From NCBI GenBank assembly GCA_916700875.1, contig CAKAKS010000060.1, forward strand, positions 32,260,804 to 32,324,803: a stretch of DNA of 64,000 nucleotides. The letters run 5' to 3'. The position numbers and the translations under genes are program-made. This DNA comes from Sebastes aleutianus (taxonomy: Eukaryota > Chordata > Actinopteri > Perciformes > Sebastidae). Below the pieces are notes generated by a model. That model was not told the origin of the DNA, did not search any database, and was given only the letters and a program-made list of their open reading frames with translations. Within the stretch, counting starts at the first letter, position 1, and each line of letters opens with the position of its first letter. Below are positions 11,590 through 23,934 of the stretch, piece after piece.

Positions 11590-12226
11590 GACCAGTGGGT
11601 CTCCAGGTCTGAAAAGTGAAGCCAATGCTGAAGTGCCTTAAACGTGCATTCTTTCTAACAGCCAGCAGGGGGCGACTCCTCCGGTTGCTAAAAGAAGTCT
11701 GATTGTATAGAAGTCTATGAGAAAATGAGCCTACTTCTCACTTGATTTATTACCTCAGTAAACATTATAAACATGAGTTTATGGTCTCAATCACTAGTTT
11801 CAAGTCTTCTTCAATACAGCGTGATGTTCATTTAGTAAATTATGGTCCCATTTACAGTCAGATAGACCAAAAAGCAGGGGATGCTTTAGGGCGGGGCTAC
11901 CTTGTGATTGACAGATCGCTACGCCATGCCGTTGTCCGGTCTGGGAGTTGTCCGTGTTTTCGTCTTACAACTTTAACTCTTTCACAGTGTGTTTTCAGCT
12001 CATAAAAGAACATTTTGGTCGCCTAAAAATGTCTCATTCAGCGTTCGGTTGTACTAAGCTCCACCCTCTCGTATTACCTCGGGTTCCAAAAAACAACATC
12101 GCGACGGCACAAAAACCAAGATGGCAACGGCCAAAATGTCGAACTCGAGGCTTCAAAACGAAAGTCCACAAACCAATGGGTGACGTCATGGTGAATACGT
12201 CCACTTGTTTTATACAAACTATGGTG
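11590..12226. mobile_element. MITE-like element related to the 3866-5025 element
   Basis: It contains AAAGTGAAGCCAATGCTGAA, the CCAGCAGGGGGCGACTCCTC block, AGAAGTCTATGAGAAAATGA, GGTGACGTCATGG and the right-hand segment GTCCACTTGTTTTATACAAA. These are features of abundant teleost MITEs, and the GTGAAGCCAA plus CCCCC(T)GG words also occur at 3900-3945. A matching left terminus is not visible, so the left boundary is approximate. The frames at 11948-12283 lie inside it and are not genes. Confidence 0.55.
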
Positions 12227-12759
12227 GAGTCTAAAAACAGAGCTAAAAAGAGCGGGAATGGGACTTGGACGTATATTTACTAGGTGGCCAAACATGACTC
12301 CAAAGGCTGTTTGCTAACAAGTTCATCATATAGGCTTAAAAGATGTTGTTTTCTTCACGTCTTGTTTCCGCTTTCCCAAAGTGGCCCAAAAAATCAGTCA
12401 TTGTAGGTTTTAAAATTGGGTCAGGTTAGGAATAGGCTATGCTAAAGCTTGGGTTCAACAATGTGCATGGAGATGGATTCAATAGGGAAGTGAGACTGTT
12501 GAACATCTATCTTTCTGATCATGATTGTTCTTTGGTGTAGCGCCGCCAACCGCCAACCCATAGGGCAGATGAGGCGGTTTGGCACTGGAAAACTTTAAAA
12601 AGGGATGTTGAAGAACCAGGTTGATAAGCAGGAGTAGTGCAACAACATGACATTTATTAACAAAAAGTTCACTGAAACCATCGGGCAAAAATGAAACCCG
12701 GGAAATTCAATGAAACTACATTTAAACTGAATTAAAAGAAAACCAAACAAAAGAAAGCT
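12227..12759. other. Unassigned non-coding stretch
   Basis: No gene recognised. Confidence 0.35.
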
Positions 12760-13072
12760 GCAGCCTCATTTTGGCAACCTCTAGTGGCGAGGTTGCAGAT
12801 TGCAACCAACTGAAACTTCTCCCGTGTGCCAAGCGTGTTATGAAAGAACCACGTTGGCCGATGATCCTATCTGGAGGCAGTGTTTGGTTTGTCCGTTCTG
12901 GGCTACCGTAGAAACGTGGTGGTCTGCTCTGTGAAGAGGACCCACTCCGTGTGTAGATCGAAACAGCTCAACACAACGATTCTTATTTTCAGGTGATTAT
13001 ACACGAAAGAGAACATATTATATTCCATTTCTGCCAATAGATCCCCCTAAATGCTACACCCTGTTCCTTTAA
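12760..13072 (-). mobile_element. Family F TTAA element (TTAAAGGAACAGGGTG)
   Basis: The right end reads CACCCTGTTCCTTTAA; on the minus strand the element begins TTAAAGGAACAGGGTGTAGC and continues through ATTTAGGGGGATCTATTGGC. The left part holds CAACCTCTAGTGGCGAGGTT. A degraded piece with ACTGGCAATAGATCCCC occurs at about 23325-23360. The left limit is estimated. Confidence 0.65.
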
Positions 13073-14766
13073 TAGTAATCATCAGAGTCTCAAAGCTGTT
13101 TCAGAAGCACATGATCCCATACTCTACAGAGTTAGCTCACGCCTTGGTGGTAACATCTTTCCCTACCTAAAGATGTCCAACAGGTTACAAGTGTTACAAA
13201 CGTCATTGTCACTATATAGGCATTATTCTGTCATCAGTAAAAGCTCCCCTTTCAGGTGGTGAAATAAAGCTGGCTGATAAAAAGAAAAAAAGTGTATTCA
13301 TCAGAGCAGAACATCAAGGGACCCCAAACACTCCAGCACAGACGCATTATAGGCTTTATCATTCAAGTAATGCAAGCAATTTCCCATTTTATTTGTCCTT
13401 TCCTTCTTTTTCTTTTCTGATGACAAGCTGCAAAGCTGGGTCCTTACATGACACACATTCTTTTTCAGCCCATAACACCTTATAACCCCCTCTTGAGTTC
13501 CAATTTATTATCCAGCGGCAGAATGAATAGTAGCCGAGGGACTTACAACCCACGATACTCCCTTTCTTCCTTTTGTAATCAAGGTAAAAAGGACACGGCT
13601 CAGCAATAAGGCACTAAAAACTAATCCCATCTCAATGTGAGTCCGACATGCGCACAAACATACATTTATTGTGCCATCTGTATCGCGAATATATCCATGC
13701 GTGAGCTTTTTATAGGCGGATTCAAGAATGAAAAGCATCTGAGGATGTTTGCTTCTCCATTACAACACAAATTATAGCCTAACTTCATTTTCACACAGTT
13801 CCCAATTAACCTCGCATGCATCAAAACAGAACGTGACCATAATTTGTGAGTTTAAAAAAATGCGTTCAGTCCCAATGAGTCACTTTTTTAACCACAGTGT
13901 GCGACTGCTCGGGGAGTTTGGTCCATCAAAGATGCTACTTAATCTGTCTCCAAGGTCTTTACAAAACTAAAGACCTCTCTTCACCTCCATCACTGCGCTC
14001 GGAGACATTTTGTTCCGACTATAGAGGCTTCTGCTTCTTGTGTCTGCCTGCCCATTTTTCTTTTTTCATTTAACTTCTTTGCTTCTCTTTTGCCGCGGGG
14101 CACAGTATGTCATGGCGCAGAGTAGGTATTGCTGACAGTGTGTGACATTTAGGGGAGAATGCTCAATGGCCTCGCAGGTCACTTTTATTCATTATCAAGA
14201 TAAGATCAGGGAGAAATATTCTGCGCAGGTGTTAATATGTGTCACCTGCATTGTCACCGTTGAGCTCCAGTCAAATCTCCTGAGTGTAGTCTGCCAATAG
14301 CCAGATGAGCTGATCACTTATTCCAAAATGACTTGCTTTGCTTCCCACCTTCCCCAGAGCTCTCAGGATTTTGACATGCTGCTTTCAGAGATATTCTAAC
14401 AATAGCCTGTAGCAATATTAAACTGCTTAGCCTATGCTTGTCATTAATAATAAATCCACTTCCTTGGTGCCTGAAAGTCAAACCAAAACTATCGCTTTTA
14501 ATACAATTACATCACAAACAGTGTTAAGAAATCAGTATATTCCTGGTGTTTGTTTTGACTTTATGGAATTTAAGTTTTATTTTTTGTATCGTGATACTGA
14601 GGTTACTGGCAATATGATTGGTCTTTTTGTGTGTGCACTAAAAATATTTCATGATATCACTTCAATTCCAACCAGCGGCCACACAAACCGTTTCTCAGGT
14701 GGAAGGTCAACGTTGTTAGCCGTTGCTCTGTGATTTGAGCACTATCTGCGTTACTCCGTGTTGTGA
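13073..14766. other. Repeat-poor non-coding stretch
   Basis: Long unique-looking region with no coding exon I can support. It has no large simple repeats and could contain conserved regulatory DNA, which only alignment can tell. Confidence 0.4.
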
Positions 14767-15780
14767 TTCAAATCACTAGGCAAGGCAAGGCACGTTTATT
14801 GATATAGCACATTTCATACACAAAGGCAATTCAAAGTGCTTTACATATATAAAAGCAAGATAAAAGAGCACAAAGTGCATAAGATAAAAACGAATAAAAG
14901 AATATAAAAGTGTAAGTTAAAAGATAATTTTTTTTTAAAGGATAATAAAAACAATCAAAAGACAGTAAAGTGCAGCATTTGATCAATTAAGAAACGCGTC
15001 TGAGAACAGTTTGGTCTTGAGTCTAGATCTGAAAGTGGCTCCTGTCGGTGCATCTTTGACCTCATCTGGAAGTTTGTTCCACAGTTTAGCAGCGAAGCAG
15101 CTAAAAGCAGCCTCACCATGTTTCCTTCTGATGGTGGGTACTACTAATAGATTTTTTTCCAGTGACCTTAGAGGTCTAGTAAGTGTGTACTGCTGAACCA
15201 TAACTGAGAGGTAATTAGGATCTACCCCCCTCAGGGATTTGTAAACAAGCAGTAGTGTTTTAAAGTCAATTCTGTGACTTACTGGGAGCCGATGTAGGGA
15301 CTGAAGTACTGGAGTGATGTGATCAGTTCTTTTGGTTTTTGTTAGAACTCGAACTAGAAGTCTTTTTAGGAAGGCACGTGAAGAGACCATTGCAGTAATC
15401 GACTCTGCTCGAGATGAAGGCATGGATACGTTGTTCCAGGTCATGCTTTGACATAAGACCTCTAAGTTTCTCTATGTTTTTAAGGTGGTAAAAAGCTGAT
15501 TTGGTTATCGCTTTCACATGGTTCATGAAGCTGTTCATGAACCATGAACCACCAATCATGATCACTGTTGATTAAAACACCCAGATCTTTGACAGCATCC
15601 TTTGCTTTAAGTCCCTTTGTGTTTAGATGATTAGAAATCTTAATTCTCTCTTCTTTCTTCCCAAATAAGATCATTTCAGTTTTGTCCTTATTCAGCTGTA
15701 GGAAGTTTTGAGACATCCAGCTATTGATTTGATCAATGCATTGACAAAGAGATTCAAGGGGACCATAGTCACTCCTTCGG
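14767..15780 (-). mobile_element. L2 (CR1-group) LINE, 3' part with reverse-transcriptase C-terminus
   Basis: Minus-strand translations give the C-terminal region typical of fish L2 ORF2. At 15480-15809 there is a WMSQNFLQLNKDKTEMILFG block, and at 14983-15444 the words LHRLPVSHRIDFKTLLLVYK, LVVPTIRRKHGEAAF and LWNKLPDEVKDAP. The two parts are out of frame with each other, so the copy is broken. The 3' UTR side carries the usual tail with GATATAGCACATTTCATACA and CAAAGTGCTTTACAT at 14800-14850. The N-terminal endonuclease and the catalytic RT core are missing: a 5'-truncated dead copy. It abuts an R1 fragment at about 15780. Confidence 0.88.
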
Positions 15781-15977
15781 AAATGGCCATGACAGCTTTT
15801 CCTCGCCAAAATTTAGCATAACTCCTTCACTTCAAGCCAGTATGACACGGCTGGTACCGATGGATTCCAGAGGTTTTCTAGTTTCATTTGATATCAGTAT
15901 CTTCAGTTTAAAACCCACTAGCTCTGGACTATCATGCGATTAACCGCGATTAAATATTTTAATGGATTGACAGCCCT
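15781..15977 (+). mobile_element. R1 hAT-like element, rearranged fragment
   Basis: It begins in the element's middle (AAATGGCCATGACAG, CCTCGCCAAAATTTAGC) and passes the GGTTTTCTAGTTTCAT block. It then ends with the left terminus in inverted orientation (GCGATTAAATATTTTAATGG then GACAGCCCT) instead of the normal right terminus. It therefore joins right-interior and left-end sequence. Confidence 0.7.
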
Positions 15978-16916
15978 AAAAAAAAAAAATGTAACACTGA
16001 CTGACTCACCAGGCAGCTGTGAGCATACCAAAGCCGCACACTCTCCTTAAAAAGAATACAGCGTTACCGGGGAACTGGGCAGAGCAGAGAAATGCATCCC
16101 ACTTGGATGAAGGACCAGCAGTACATCTTGAAGCTAAGCTTTTGGAAGCAGCCACCCAGAAGTGGTGCCTGAAGCTAGAATTATACCGCTCCACTCTCAG
16201 AGTCAATCTTAACTGTGGGGAATAGGCACTTTTGGCCTCCTTAAGCAGCCTCAGCATCCGACACCTGCTGCAGTCTTGGGTTACAGGTGCATGTTGTCCC
16301 TTCAGGGCATTAGTTAGCAGCTCAGACCATCTTCCAGAAGAGAGGCCTGGGAGAGACAGGAATGAAGCAAATGGATGTCAGGAGTTATCTGATGGACTGT
16401 AAGTAGTGGAGGACACATGTCATGAGATTAGTGGTTGTTAGGAATTGCTTTTGTCATACAGTACACTTTGAGTCCTTGGCAGCTGAGAAATACAAGATAT
16501 TTAAAAAAATAATGATCTTAAGAGTAAAACAATTTGTTTTCAACAGCACTGTAAATGTTATATACGCTCTTATCATGTGATGATTTAAAGTCTTGGTGAA
16601 ACAGAAGTAGAGTGTCTTTAGCTTCTGTACTGTGAGTATCCTCCAGTGAACAGGGATATTTGAGTTCGAGTTACAAGATTGTAAAATAAAATCCTTCCCA
16701 TTTGATTGGACTGCTAAAAAAGTGGGCGGGCTTAGAGCGTAGCGCGATACGGAGCTGCAGCACACACACCTCGTTTGTTGCTAAAAGTTGCAGATTGATT
16801 GATGGGTGGATGTCATGACACGTCATATTTTGTTTGACAGGAAGAAAAGATGATTGGATTTTGATTTAAAAATACAAAGGAAATACATTTTTCGCATTTG
16901 TTTTTTGCATATATTG
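15978..16916. other. Unassigned non-coding stretch
   Basis: No gene recognised. The frames at 16006-16257 and 16454-16765 have no domain. Confidence 0.35.
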
Positions 16917-17473
16917 TTAAAGGGACTGTCAATCCGGGTCGGTGTCACATGCGCGCTCACGTGTGCGCCCGTCTTGCAAAACAGTGTTGGCCGCGGGGGG
17001 AGACCGTAGCTTTGGTCTTCAGGACCGGAGTCTCTGCTCCTCTGCCTGCTTGCCTTCACTCACAGCTCGCTCCACCTCACGTGCATGCGCGCACACGGTT
17101 TCCCGTGTCTTGTGAAGTGACGGAGCTCCGCAGAGAGAAACGTTATCGTCTCCGACCAAAACTCCGGCGTCTCCCCTGTTCCCTCCGACCGCGGTCGGGA
17201 GGCTGAGGCAGGAAAAGCCAACACTAGGATCAGCAGTGATTCATGGAGAGACCTTCGTCTGGTCAGCTAACATTACTGCCAAGCAGCTGAAATATAGAGT
17301 GATATTGTGCTTTTAGCTGACGTGTGTCGCCTCACTGTTTTGACGGATGCTTGCTCACATTCAGGTAGCGCGTGCACACGGGCGAGCAACAGGACGCTGA
17401 CTTTCGTTGACTTAACGGCCACAGGTGTCGCTGTTAACAACTAATTTCTGATTCTTACAAACAGTCCCTTTAA
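16917..17473. mobile_element. Family B TTAA element with 13-bp perfect TIRs, copy 1
   Basis: The left end TTAAAGGGACTGT and right end ACAGTCCCTTTAA are perfect 13-base inverted repeats, with TTAA at both outer edges. The interior is GC- and CpG-rich between 16940 and 17220. The last about 75 bases (GTTGACTTAACGGCCACAGG onward) are nearly the same as at 49615-49682, defining a family. The open frame at 16898-17206 lies within it and is not a gene. Confidence 0.88.
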
Positions 17474-18860
17474 ATAGGTTCACAATATGACTGGGGATGT
17501 GATCTAAAATGGTTAAAAAGGCATTTTTCATTTTATCTAGACTATAATCCAGTTTATTTCATTATAGTACTGTGCTATATTTCTGTCACAGAGATTTCTG
17601 TCACAATGCAATCAGCAGAGCACTGTGATGAACTTCAAAAGAACATATCTAACTGCAGAACCTTTAGAGAACCCTTGGCAGCTTTTTCCTCGCCTTCGTT
17701 CACTAAGAGGAGCTTTTCACAGTCGGCGTTAAGTGCTCGGGACTGAACATGAGGGCCATCATTCACTGACGCCCTCTGCCAGAGCCACTCTTCACCATCC
17801 TCTTTTGGGTACAGAGTCAAATTCTAAGCAGTGTTTTTAGAGTGTCAAAGCCCTGTGTCGTGTCGCGTCAGAGACAAAGGCCCAGAGAAGTCCTGGAGAA
17901 GTCAGATCCTCGGCTATTATTCAGTCACTTGGAAGACAGTGCTGCGGAGCGTTTCTGCTGTGGCAGGAGTTTTCTGAAAGCACTAGGAGGAAAAAAGAAA
18001 AGAGGACACAGAACAAGATCAGTGAACAGCCCCTACTTTCCCAGAGAGGAGTTTTCCAAAGGTCACAGTGCCCATTCACACACCAATTTACATTGATCAG
18101 CACTCTCCACAGTTGTTTATGCACCAGGAGTTTTGCCCAGAAACCCTGCCCATAAATCAACCACGGACTGAATCCAACATCAAGAAAAATCTAAAAGCCC
18201 ATTTTCATATGCGCAGCAGCAACAATAGCTGCAGCAGAAGTTTTTTTTCTTCTCTTTCCTGACGTATATCTCTCTGTGCCGTTTGGTTTTCCCTCCCCAA
18301 GTTTAGTTTGCATTTGATGTAGATCAAAGCACAGCACATTTCACAAAGAATCAGGCTGTGAATCCCAGCGGTCACTTGAAAGCACTGACAAAATAAATAA
18401 AGAAAGAAGGAAGATAAATTGCACTTGACATGTATTCAGTTGGTCTGTGTTTCAACGCTGTGGAGCTATTTGTCTAATTAATATATCAATGTTCACTAGT
18501 TTAGTTGGGGTAGAGTGAATAATTACTGTAATGACCCAATCAGGGTTCACCCTCTGTTTTGCTCGGGGAGGCACCTACGTGTCCTTTTTTTCCCCTCCAT
18601 GCACCTTCAGTTGTTTTCCCAATACTGGATATTTGACTTTCATGTGCACCACAGTCTGCTGAATATATACATAACACACACATACGCCATGAATATGGAA
18701 ATTGTGCAAAACAGGCGGTGAATGACTAACAACAAAGTTAGATTTTCCCTGGTAGGCTATATGGAACAAAATAACCTGGTACCAGATACTCTATCAAAGA
18801 TTGAGTCTGACAATACTCTTCTTATTATCATACAGTATTCTTCTTGTTAGCAGCTGTGAC
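17474..18860. other. Repeat-poor non-coding stretch
   Basis: No gene can be supported. Confidence 0.35.
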
Positions 18861-18945
18861 AGAGACGCTGGTATTGTTTTCACCTGAGTGAGTCTGTGTG
18901 TGTGTGTCATCATGGCAAAATGTGGTCCTGGAGACACCTGCCGAA
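18861..18945 (+). repeat. Interspersed repeat family G, fragment
   Basis: GACGCTGGTATTGTTTTCAC, the short TG run and CATGGCAAAATGTGGTCCTG match segments at 23017-23213 and 61719-61920. This is the shortest of three copies. Confidence 0.75.
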
Positions 18946-21220
18946 CCCTCAAGTGGCTAGTTTCTAAGGCTGAGGCCTCCACCTGCTCCGTTGATCCCAT
19001 GACCACAGCCCTGACATATTTTATGGCAAGCCATCCAATAGTTTGCTAGGCATTTCACTCCAGACCACAATTGTCAACCTCATGATGCTCATGGTGGCAC
19101 CAGAGGAAAAGTCAAGGGAGCCCCAATGACATTAAGAGCCCTATTTAAACCATCTATAGTGCATGGTCTAAAGTGCATTTAGGGCGAGTCCAACTCCACT
19201 TTTCCTAGTCAAACGGTGCATAATCTGGGCACAAAGTAAAGCGCAAGGGGCAAATGGGTTGTATTTAGCCTCTTAATTAATCATAGGTGAGTTTTGTTTA
19301 AAAGCCAGGTGCGCCTGCTCAACTTATTTTATTCTACAAAGAGTATAACACCAATAATATAAGTGTAGCCTGATCTCTATCTGTAATTGTGCAGAAATAC
19401 TGGGTTTAAACAGAATGACTAGACAAAAACTAAAGCTGCACTGCATTCAAATATCGATTAAGAATTTGAATGTCAACGATGAAGCTTCCAACTATTCCGA
19501 CTAGATTTGTCTTATATTGATGAGTTTCATATTCTGTCTACTGATTAGGAGGGCACTGCATTTACTATTTGTTGCTGTCCATTGACGGGGGGGCGCTGAA
19601 TTAATGTTGCTATGGCATATTGAGAAGGGAAAGTGAGAGACGGACTAACGCTTTCATGGGATTTGTTGACAATAAGAATAATAACACCACCATCATCCTT
19701 CTACTCGATGATTTTGTCAATGAAAACCAGGGTTTCCAGAGAAGGTGGCCTTTTCCTCCTAACAGGTGGCACACTGACATGGCCCTGATGCCAAAATAGA
19801 TTATCCTAAAGGTGATGCAAGTTTGCAAATGTATGATAATGAGATTCACACTGAGTTGCAAATCTGCCGGCTTCAGAAATGTCAGTGAACTACGTTACGA
19901 CAACAGCTGCTGACCTGTCATGACAACTCTATCACACAAGACAAAGCACCGAGTCTCAGCATCCATTTCAGCTCCAAAACTGTTTTGTGTCATTTGAGTA
20001 ATGATATTTCAGTTTATAAAGTGTAACCTGAAACATGGTTGATTAAATATGATCAATGTGCATCGAGCAGAGAGATTTCGAGGGAGGTCAAAAAGAGATG
20101 GAAGTAAAGGCTGGAGGGACCGAGAGGAAGATGATATCAGCTGGGTGATTGAGATGCAGAGCAACAGGGACGGACGAGTTGAGGAGCTGGGTGATGCGTC
20201 ATTGATTGGCACTCTCGTAGAGCCAAGACGGATTCCACATCGGCACTGAGGATTTCAATTCAGAGTGTATTGACAAGTGTTCCCTCGTGCTTGGGAAGGG
20301 AAGGATGTGTTTAATTAATGTGCAAAACAAGGGGTGGCTATATGAAAGAGGATTAAGCAGGGTCAGGGCAGAGGGGATGGGCGGAACTGTGACACAAACT
20401 GTAGAGAAGCGTGGCCGTGTCTACAATCAATACATTCATTACGGTAGCGTGCGGTACTCACACGGAGATGTTGATGACAGTCCTGCTTTGATTAATGATT
20501 TCACCGGGAACGATTCCAAGCGCAACGCAAACGCGCCAGAAGCGTGACATTAACAGCATAGCATATCCGGTATACGACTGTTTAAATGTGTATTGATGGA
20601 CCGTGGTAAACGGGTTAGGAGACAGCCAGCGAAATGAATGGCAGCGCCATAAACAATCAAACAGTTAATTGTACATTCCATTCCACTTAGCAACTCGGTT
20701 GGCTGAAAATAATCAATTTTAAAAGCCACTGAGTTAAGTCTCAGGAGCGCAGAATCTGTTTTTGGATAAATTTAATGCGCTGTAGCCTTATCACTATCAT
20801 GTTGAAACCCCTAATACTTCAACTGTGCACAAAAATGATTGCGTTTCTGAAACTCCCTCTCTTCACCTCTCAATTCCATCTCTTCTTTTCTCTTCAAGCA
20901 TCACAAACACAGCAGAAACCCTCCGAGAAAATCTAGCATGGCACAGATTGATTATAGGTCTCGACTAATACATCGGAGACCGCCACATTGTACGGATGTT
21001 GCTGGGCGTTGAGGGGAAATGGATAAATCTACCAGTGTATGCTTGTCTGATTGCACTGCACAAACAGCTGACTGTAGCTGCTTTTTCTGCTGCATTCTTG
21101 TGAAAATCTGAATTTAATAATGAAATGTTTTTGTTTTTTTAAATCTTCAAACTGAGAAGTTTATACTTGATAATGCAGCCCGGTCTCAAATGGCGTATGA
21201 ATGAGACCGTGCTTTGTAAG
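18946..21220. other. Mostly unassigned stretch with one short repeat fragment
   Basis: At about 19023-19125 the CATCCAATAGTTTGCTAGGC and GTCAACCTCATGATG words resemble a common fish interspersed repeat. The rest shows no gene or repeat that I recognise. Two plus-strand frames at 20049-20249 and 20287-20547 have no recognisable domain. Confidence 0.35.
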
Positions 21221-21741
21221 TCATTTTGTGTGCAATAATAACGCCTTTGTTGCTTTTGGCGTGCCATGTAGTCTGTTGACTGCAATGTAAACCCTACCGC
21301 GAGAGTATGTTACGCTCAGAGCTAGTGACGTACAATTAAAAAGTGAGAGAGACTGCTGATGGTGGGCGGGAGGGGAGGTAGATGGGTCCACTTTATTTGG
21401 CGTCACTTTATAATACGTAGTTACCCTGCGTGTCTCTTTAGGATTGGGCAACAAAACCACTATAGGTAGGGTTGGGAAAGAACTACATGGTTGGGCTTAA
21501 ACTACTACGTTTGTACAGTGAAAATGACACTGAACGTTGTGAACACGGGACATGAATGGACAGCTGATTGTAACGTGATGCACGGGACACGAACAGCGGT
21601 CTGCTGGATGAAAGCCTTGTGTTTGTTGGACACATCGACCTCCCCTCCCGCCCACCCGGTGTGTGTCTTTTTGATCTTTAACCACCGTCACCACACTGCC
21701 GGCACACGTTTACTGTTGCCGCGGATGGGTTTACATTGTAG
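21221..21741. mobile_element. Family H element with long imperfect inverted arms
   Basis: The left arm at 21250-21395 (CTGCAATGTAAACCCTACCG, then GGTGGGCGGGAGGGGAGGTA) is the inverted counterpart of the right arm at 21600-21741 (ACCTCCCCTCCCGCCCACC, then GGGTTTACATTGTAG). The arms are about 140 bases long and diverged. Related right arms occur at 28580-28690, 37560-37680 and 48690-48800. A family A element begins directly at its right edge. Confidence 0.65.
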
Positions 21742-22250
21742 TTAAAGCGGCAGTAGGCAGTATGTTTTTGGCATCATTGGGCAAAAACTCCATAATAACC
21801 TTTCAGCATGTTGTAATTCAAGTGTTCTTTCTGTCTTCAGGCTTTAGAACATCTAGCCCGTGACGGGAGACTTTGACCAATCACAGGTCATTTCAGAGAG
21901 AGCATTCCTATTGGCTGTGCTCCGATCATGTGACTGGTGTTCAAGATATCTCAACGTGGCTGCCAGCTGACAAACTGGGTCACATTTCTCATTTTACAGC
22001 TAAACCGTGCACTACAAGATGATTCTGAAAACATTTGAGGAGAGAAATAGGCATTAACGTAACATAATATTGATTCATATTTGATCAGCGCCGACTAGTT
22101 TGACCGTTTGGTCAGAGTTCGCGAGTGATTGACAGCCGGCTCTCATAGACGGCAGCTGGACAGCAGACCTCAGATCAGCTCTTACTGCTTGTTTTCCTCC
22201 AGTCTGTGAAATCTTGCAGATGCCGTTAGGAGCACCGGAGGACACTGAGG
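21742..22250 (+). mobile_element. Family A TTAA element, 3'-truncated copy
   Basis: It starts TTAAAGCGGCAGTAGGCAG and follows the family through CATCTAGCCCGTGACGGGAG and GCCGTTAGGAGCACCGGAGG. It stops before the final segment. It adjoins the inverted-arm family H element. Confidence 0.85.
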
Positions 22251-22259
22251 CGTGTTTTT

Positions 22260-22450
22260 CCGGTACCAAACGCCAAGGTTCAACCAAGTTATGTTAGTGA
22301 CGTTTGTGACGTGTTTTCCATACGCATTTTACGTTGTTAACGTACATATTTTAAGCCCAACATGATGTTTTTCCTAAACCTAACTAAATGTGTTTTTTGT
22401 CTGAACATAATTACAACCGTTTCACGGTAACAACGTAGCGTTAAACGACA
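22260..22450 (-). repeat. Family H-related fragment
   Basis: GTTAGTGACGTTTGTGACGT, AAGCCCAACATGATGTTTTT and CCTAAACCTAACTAAATGTG are the reverse-strand form of words in the family H copies at about 27880-28400 and 37390-37520. Confidence 0.55.
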
Positions 22451-23016
22451 AGTAAAAAGCCTAAAATGCATTATCTTGACAGATAGAATGTTGTGCTATT
22501 TATACGCCTTTCATGAGATCAGGTTGGATAATGAGTGTATATGTTTTTGTATGCATCTCTGGCTGTCAATCCAAAAGCTGCTCATCAATTTTCATTCATT
22601 TTTCCATCAGACATCCTTCACTGCAGTACCTCTTCAGGGGAAAAAATATTTCCCAGCAACTGCTGCGACAGCGTACTGAGAGACAACTATCAAAGAGACT
22701 GAGAATGGAATCGCAACTCATCCGTGTGCAAGGCCATTTAGCTGCTTCTCTAACACAGTTTGAGGGTTAAGTTGAAGGAATCAATATCGACCCTCTCCCG
22801 TTCTTGTACGGCTGTTTGTTATACAATGACGCAGCACTGAAGTTAATGGTACAAAACAAGCGAGTGCATGTTTAGTGTGCCTTTGTAGTGTTGAAAGCCT
22901 GATTCATCATTCAGTGGATGTTTACAGATTGGAGTTTCAAAGCTTCTTCCAGAGGCAGTCTTCATCTCGTCTGTTGGATTAAACAGAGCCAACAGACATG
23001 ATTACCAGCTGCGCTG
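22451..23016. other. Unassigned non-coding stretch
   Basis: No gene recognised. Confidence 0.35.
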
Positions 23017-23213
23017 GCGACGCTGGCATTGTTTTCACCTTATGAGTCTGTGTGTGAGTCATCGTGGCAGAATGTGGTCCTGGAGACACCGGCTGTAGCG
23101 GGAACCTCGACAGAGGCGGTTTTGAGTATTTTGCCAGGTGTTTATATGTCTGTGGACAGATTTTGTGAATGCAATAGCATCACAACTGTGCAAGATGCAG
23201 TCACAAAACTTTA
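23017..23213 (+). repeat. Interspersed repeat family G, copy
   Basis: The segment from GCGACGCTGGCATTGTTTTC to GTGCAAGATGCAGTCAC matches 61719-61920 across its length and 18861-18945 at its start. It is non-coding and the family class is unknown to me. Confidence 0.8.
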
Positions 23214-23824
23214 CAGGTGTTTAGTTGAAGACCGAGTTTGAAGATGAGTGTGGTCTGAGCAAAGGAAGGCGAAGCTCCCGCTAAAGAAAACATACTTATT
23301 AATATATCCCATATTATATTATATCTCATTACTGGCAATAGATCCCCTGATATAAATCTTTTCCAAATTTGTTTGAACCCGGACTGTTGATATTACCTCT
23401 TACATACTCTTCAGAAATGAATCGGTTCTGTAGTTCGAACCCTACGGTATCACCAGACAAAGACATCACCACGGATTACATTCAGTAATACGTTTTTTAC
23501 GTCTAATGCAAATGTTTTTAAAATGTTTGCTTCCTACATTAATACCCGCACATGGCCACTACGGTAAGATTAAAGATTGTGCTTATGTAAATGAAATATG
23601 GTTAAAGTTAGGCAACTAAAACACTTGGTTAGGGAACATGGTTACAGGTTACTTGCAGGTCCGTGATGGGAGGCAACTCCTGTCTCCTGCATGGAAGTCA
23701 AACGTGCAACACGCCCATACACCATCCTGACCTCCACACCCTTACAGTCCGCTTTGCTACATCTAGGGCACTTCTCTTCCTGCATTAGTACTGAATGTTG
23801 GCATTGGACATAAATCATGAGGTG
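23214..23824. other. Unassigned stretch with small repeat fragments
   Basis: It includes a degraded family F piece (23325-23360) and a family H-like piece (23600-23690). No gene is seen. Confidence 0.35.
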
Positions 23825-23934
23825 TACACCTTGCTAGTATCGGGTGGTCTTCTGCTGCTGTAGCCCATCTGCTTCAAGGTTCGACATGTTGTGCATTCAG
23901 AGAATGGTGTGCCTAATAAAGTGGCCGGTGAGTG
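23825..23934 (-). mobile_element. Tc1-like element, deletion derivative
   Basis: The right end CCTAATAAAGTGGCCGGTGA is the same terminal repeat as in the Tc1-like element at 54829-55374. Next to it are TACACCTTGCTAGTA and GGTGGTCTTCTGCTGCTGTA, which lie just inside that element's left end. Almost all of the interior is deleted and the outermost part of the left terminus is gone. A TA dinucleotide follows the right end, as expected for Tc1/mariner insertion. Confidence 0.85.

Noticed and set aside
16898..17206. GC-rich open frame and possible CpG-island promoter
   Set aside because: It lies inside the family B TTAA element with perfect terminal repeats.
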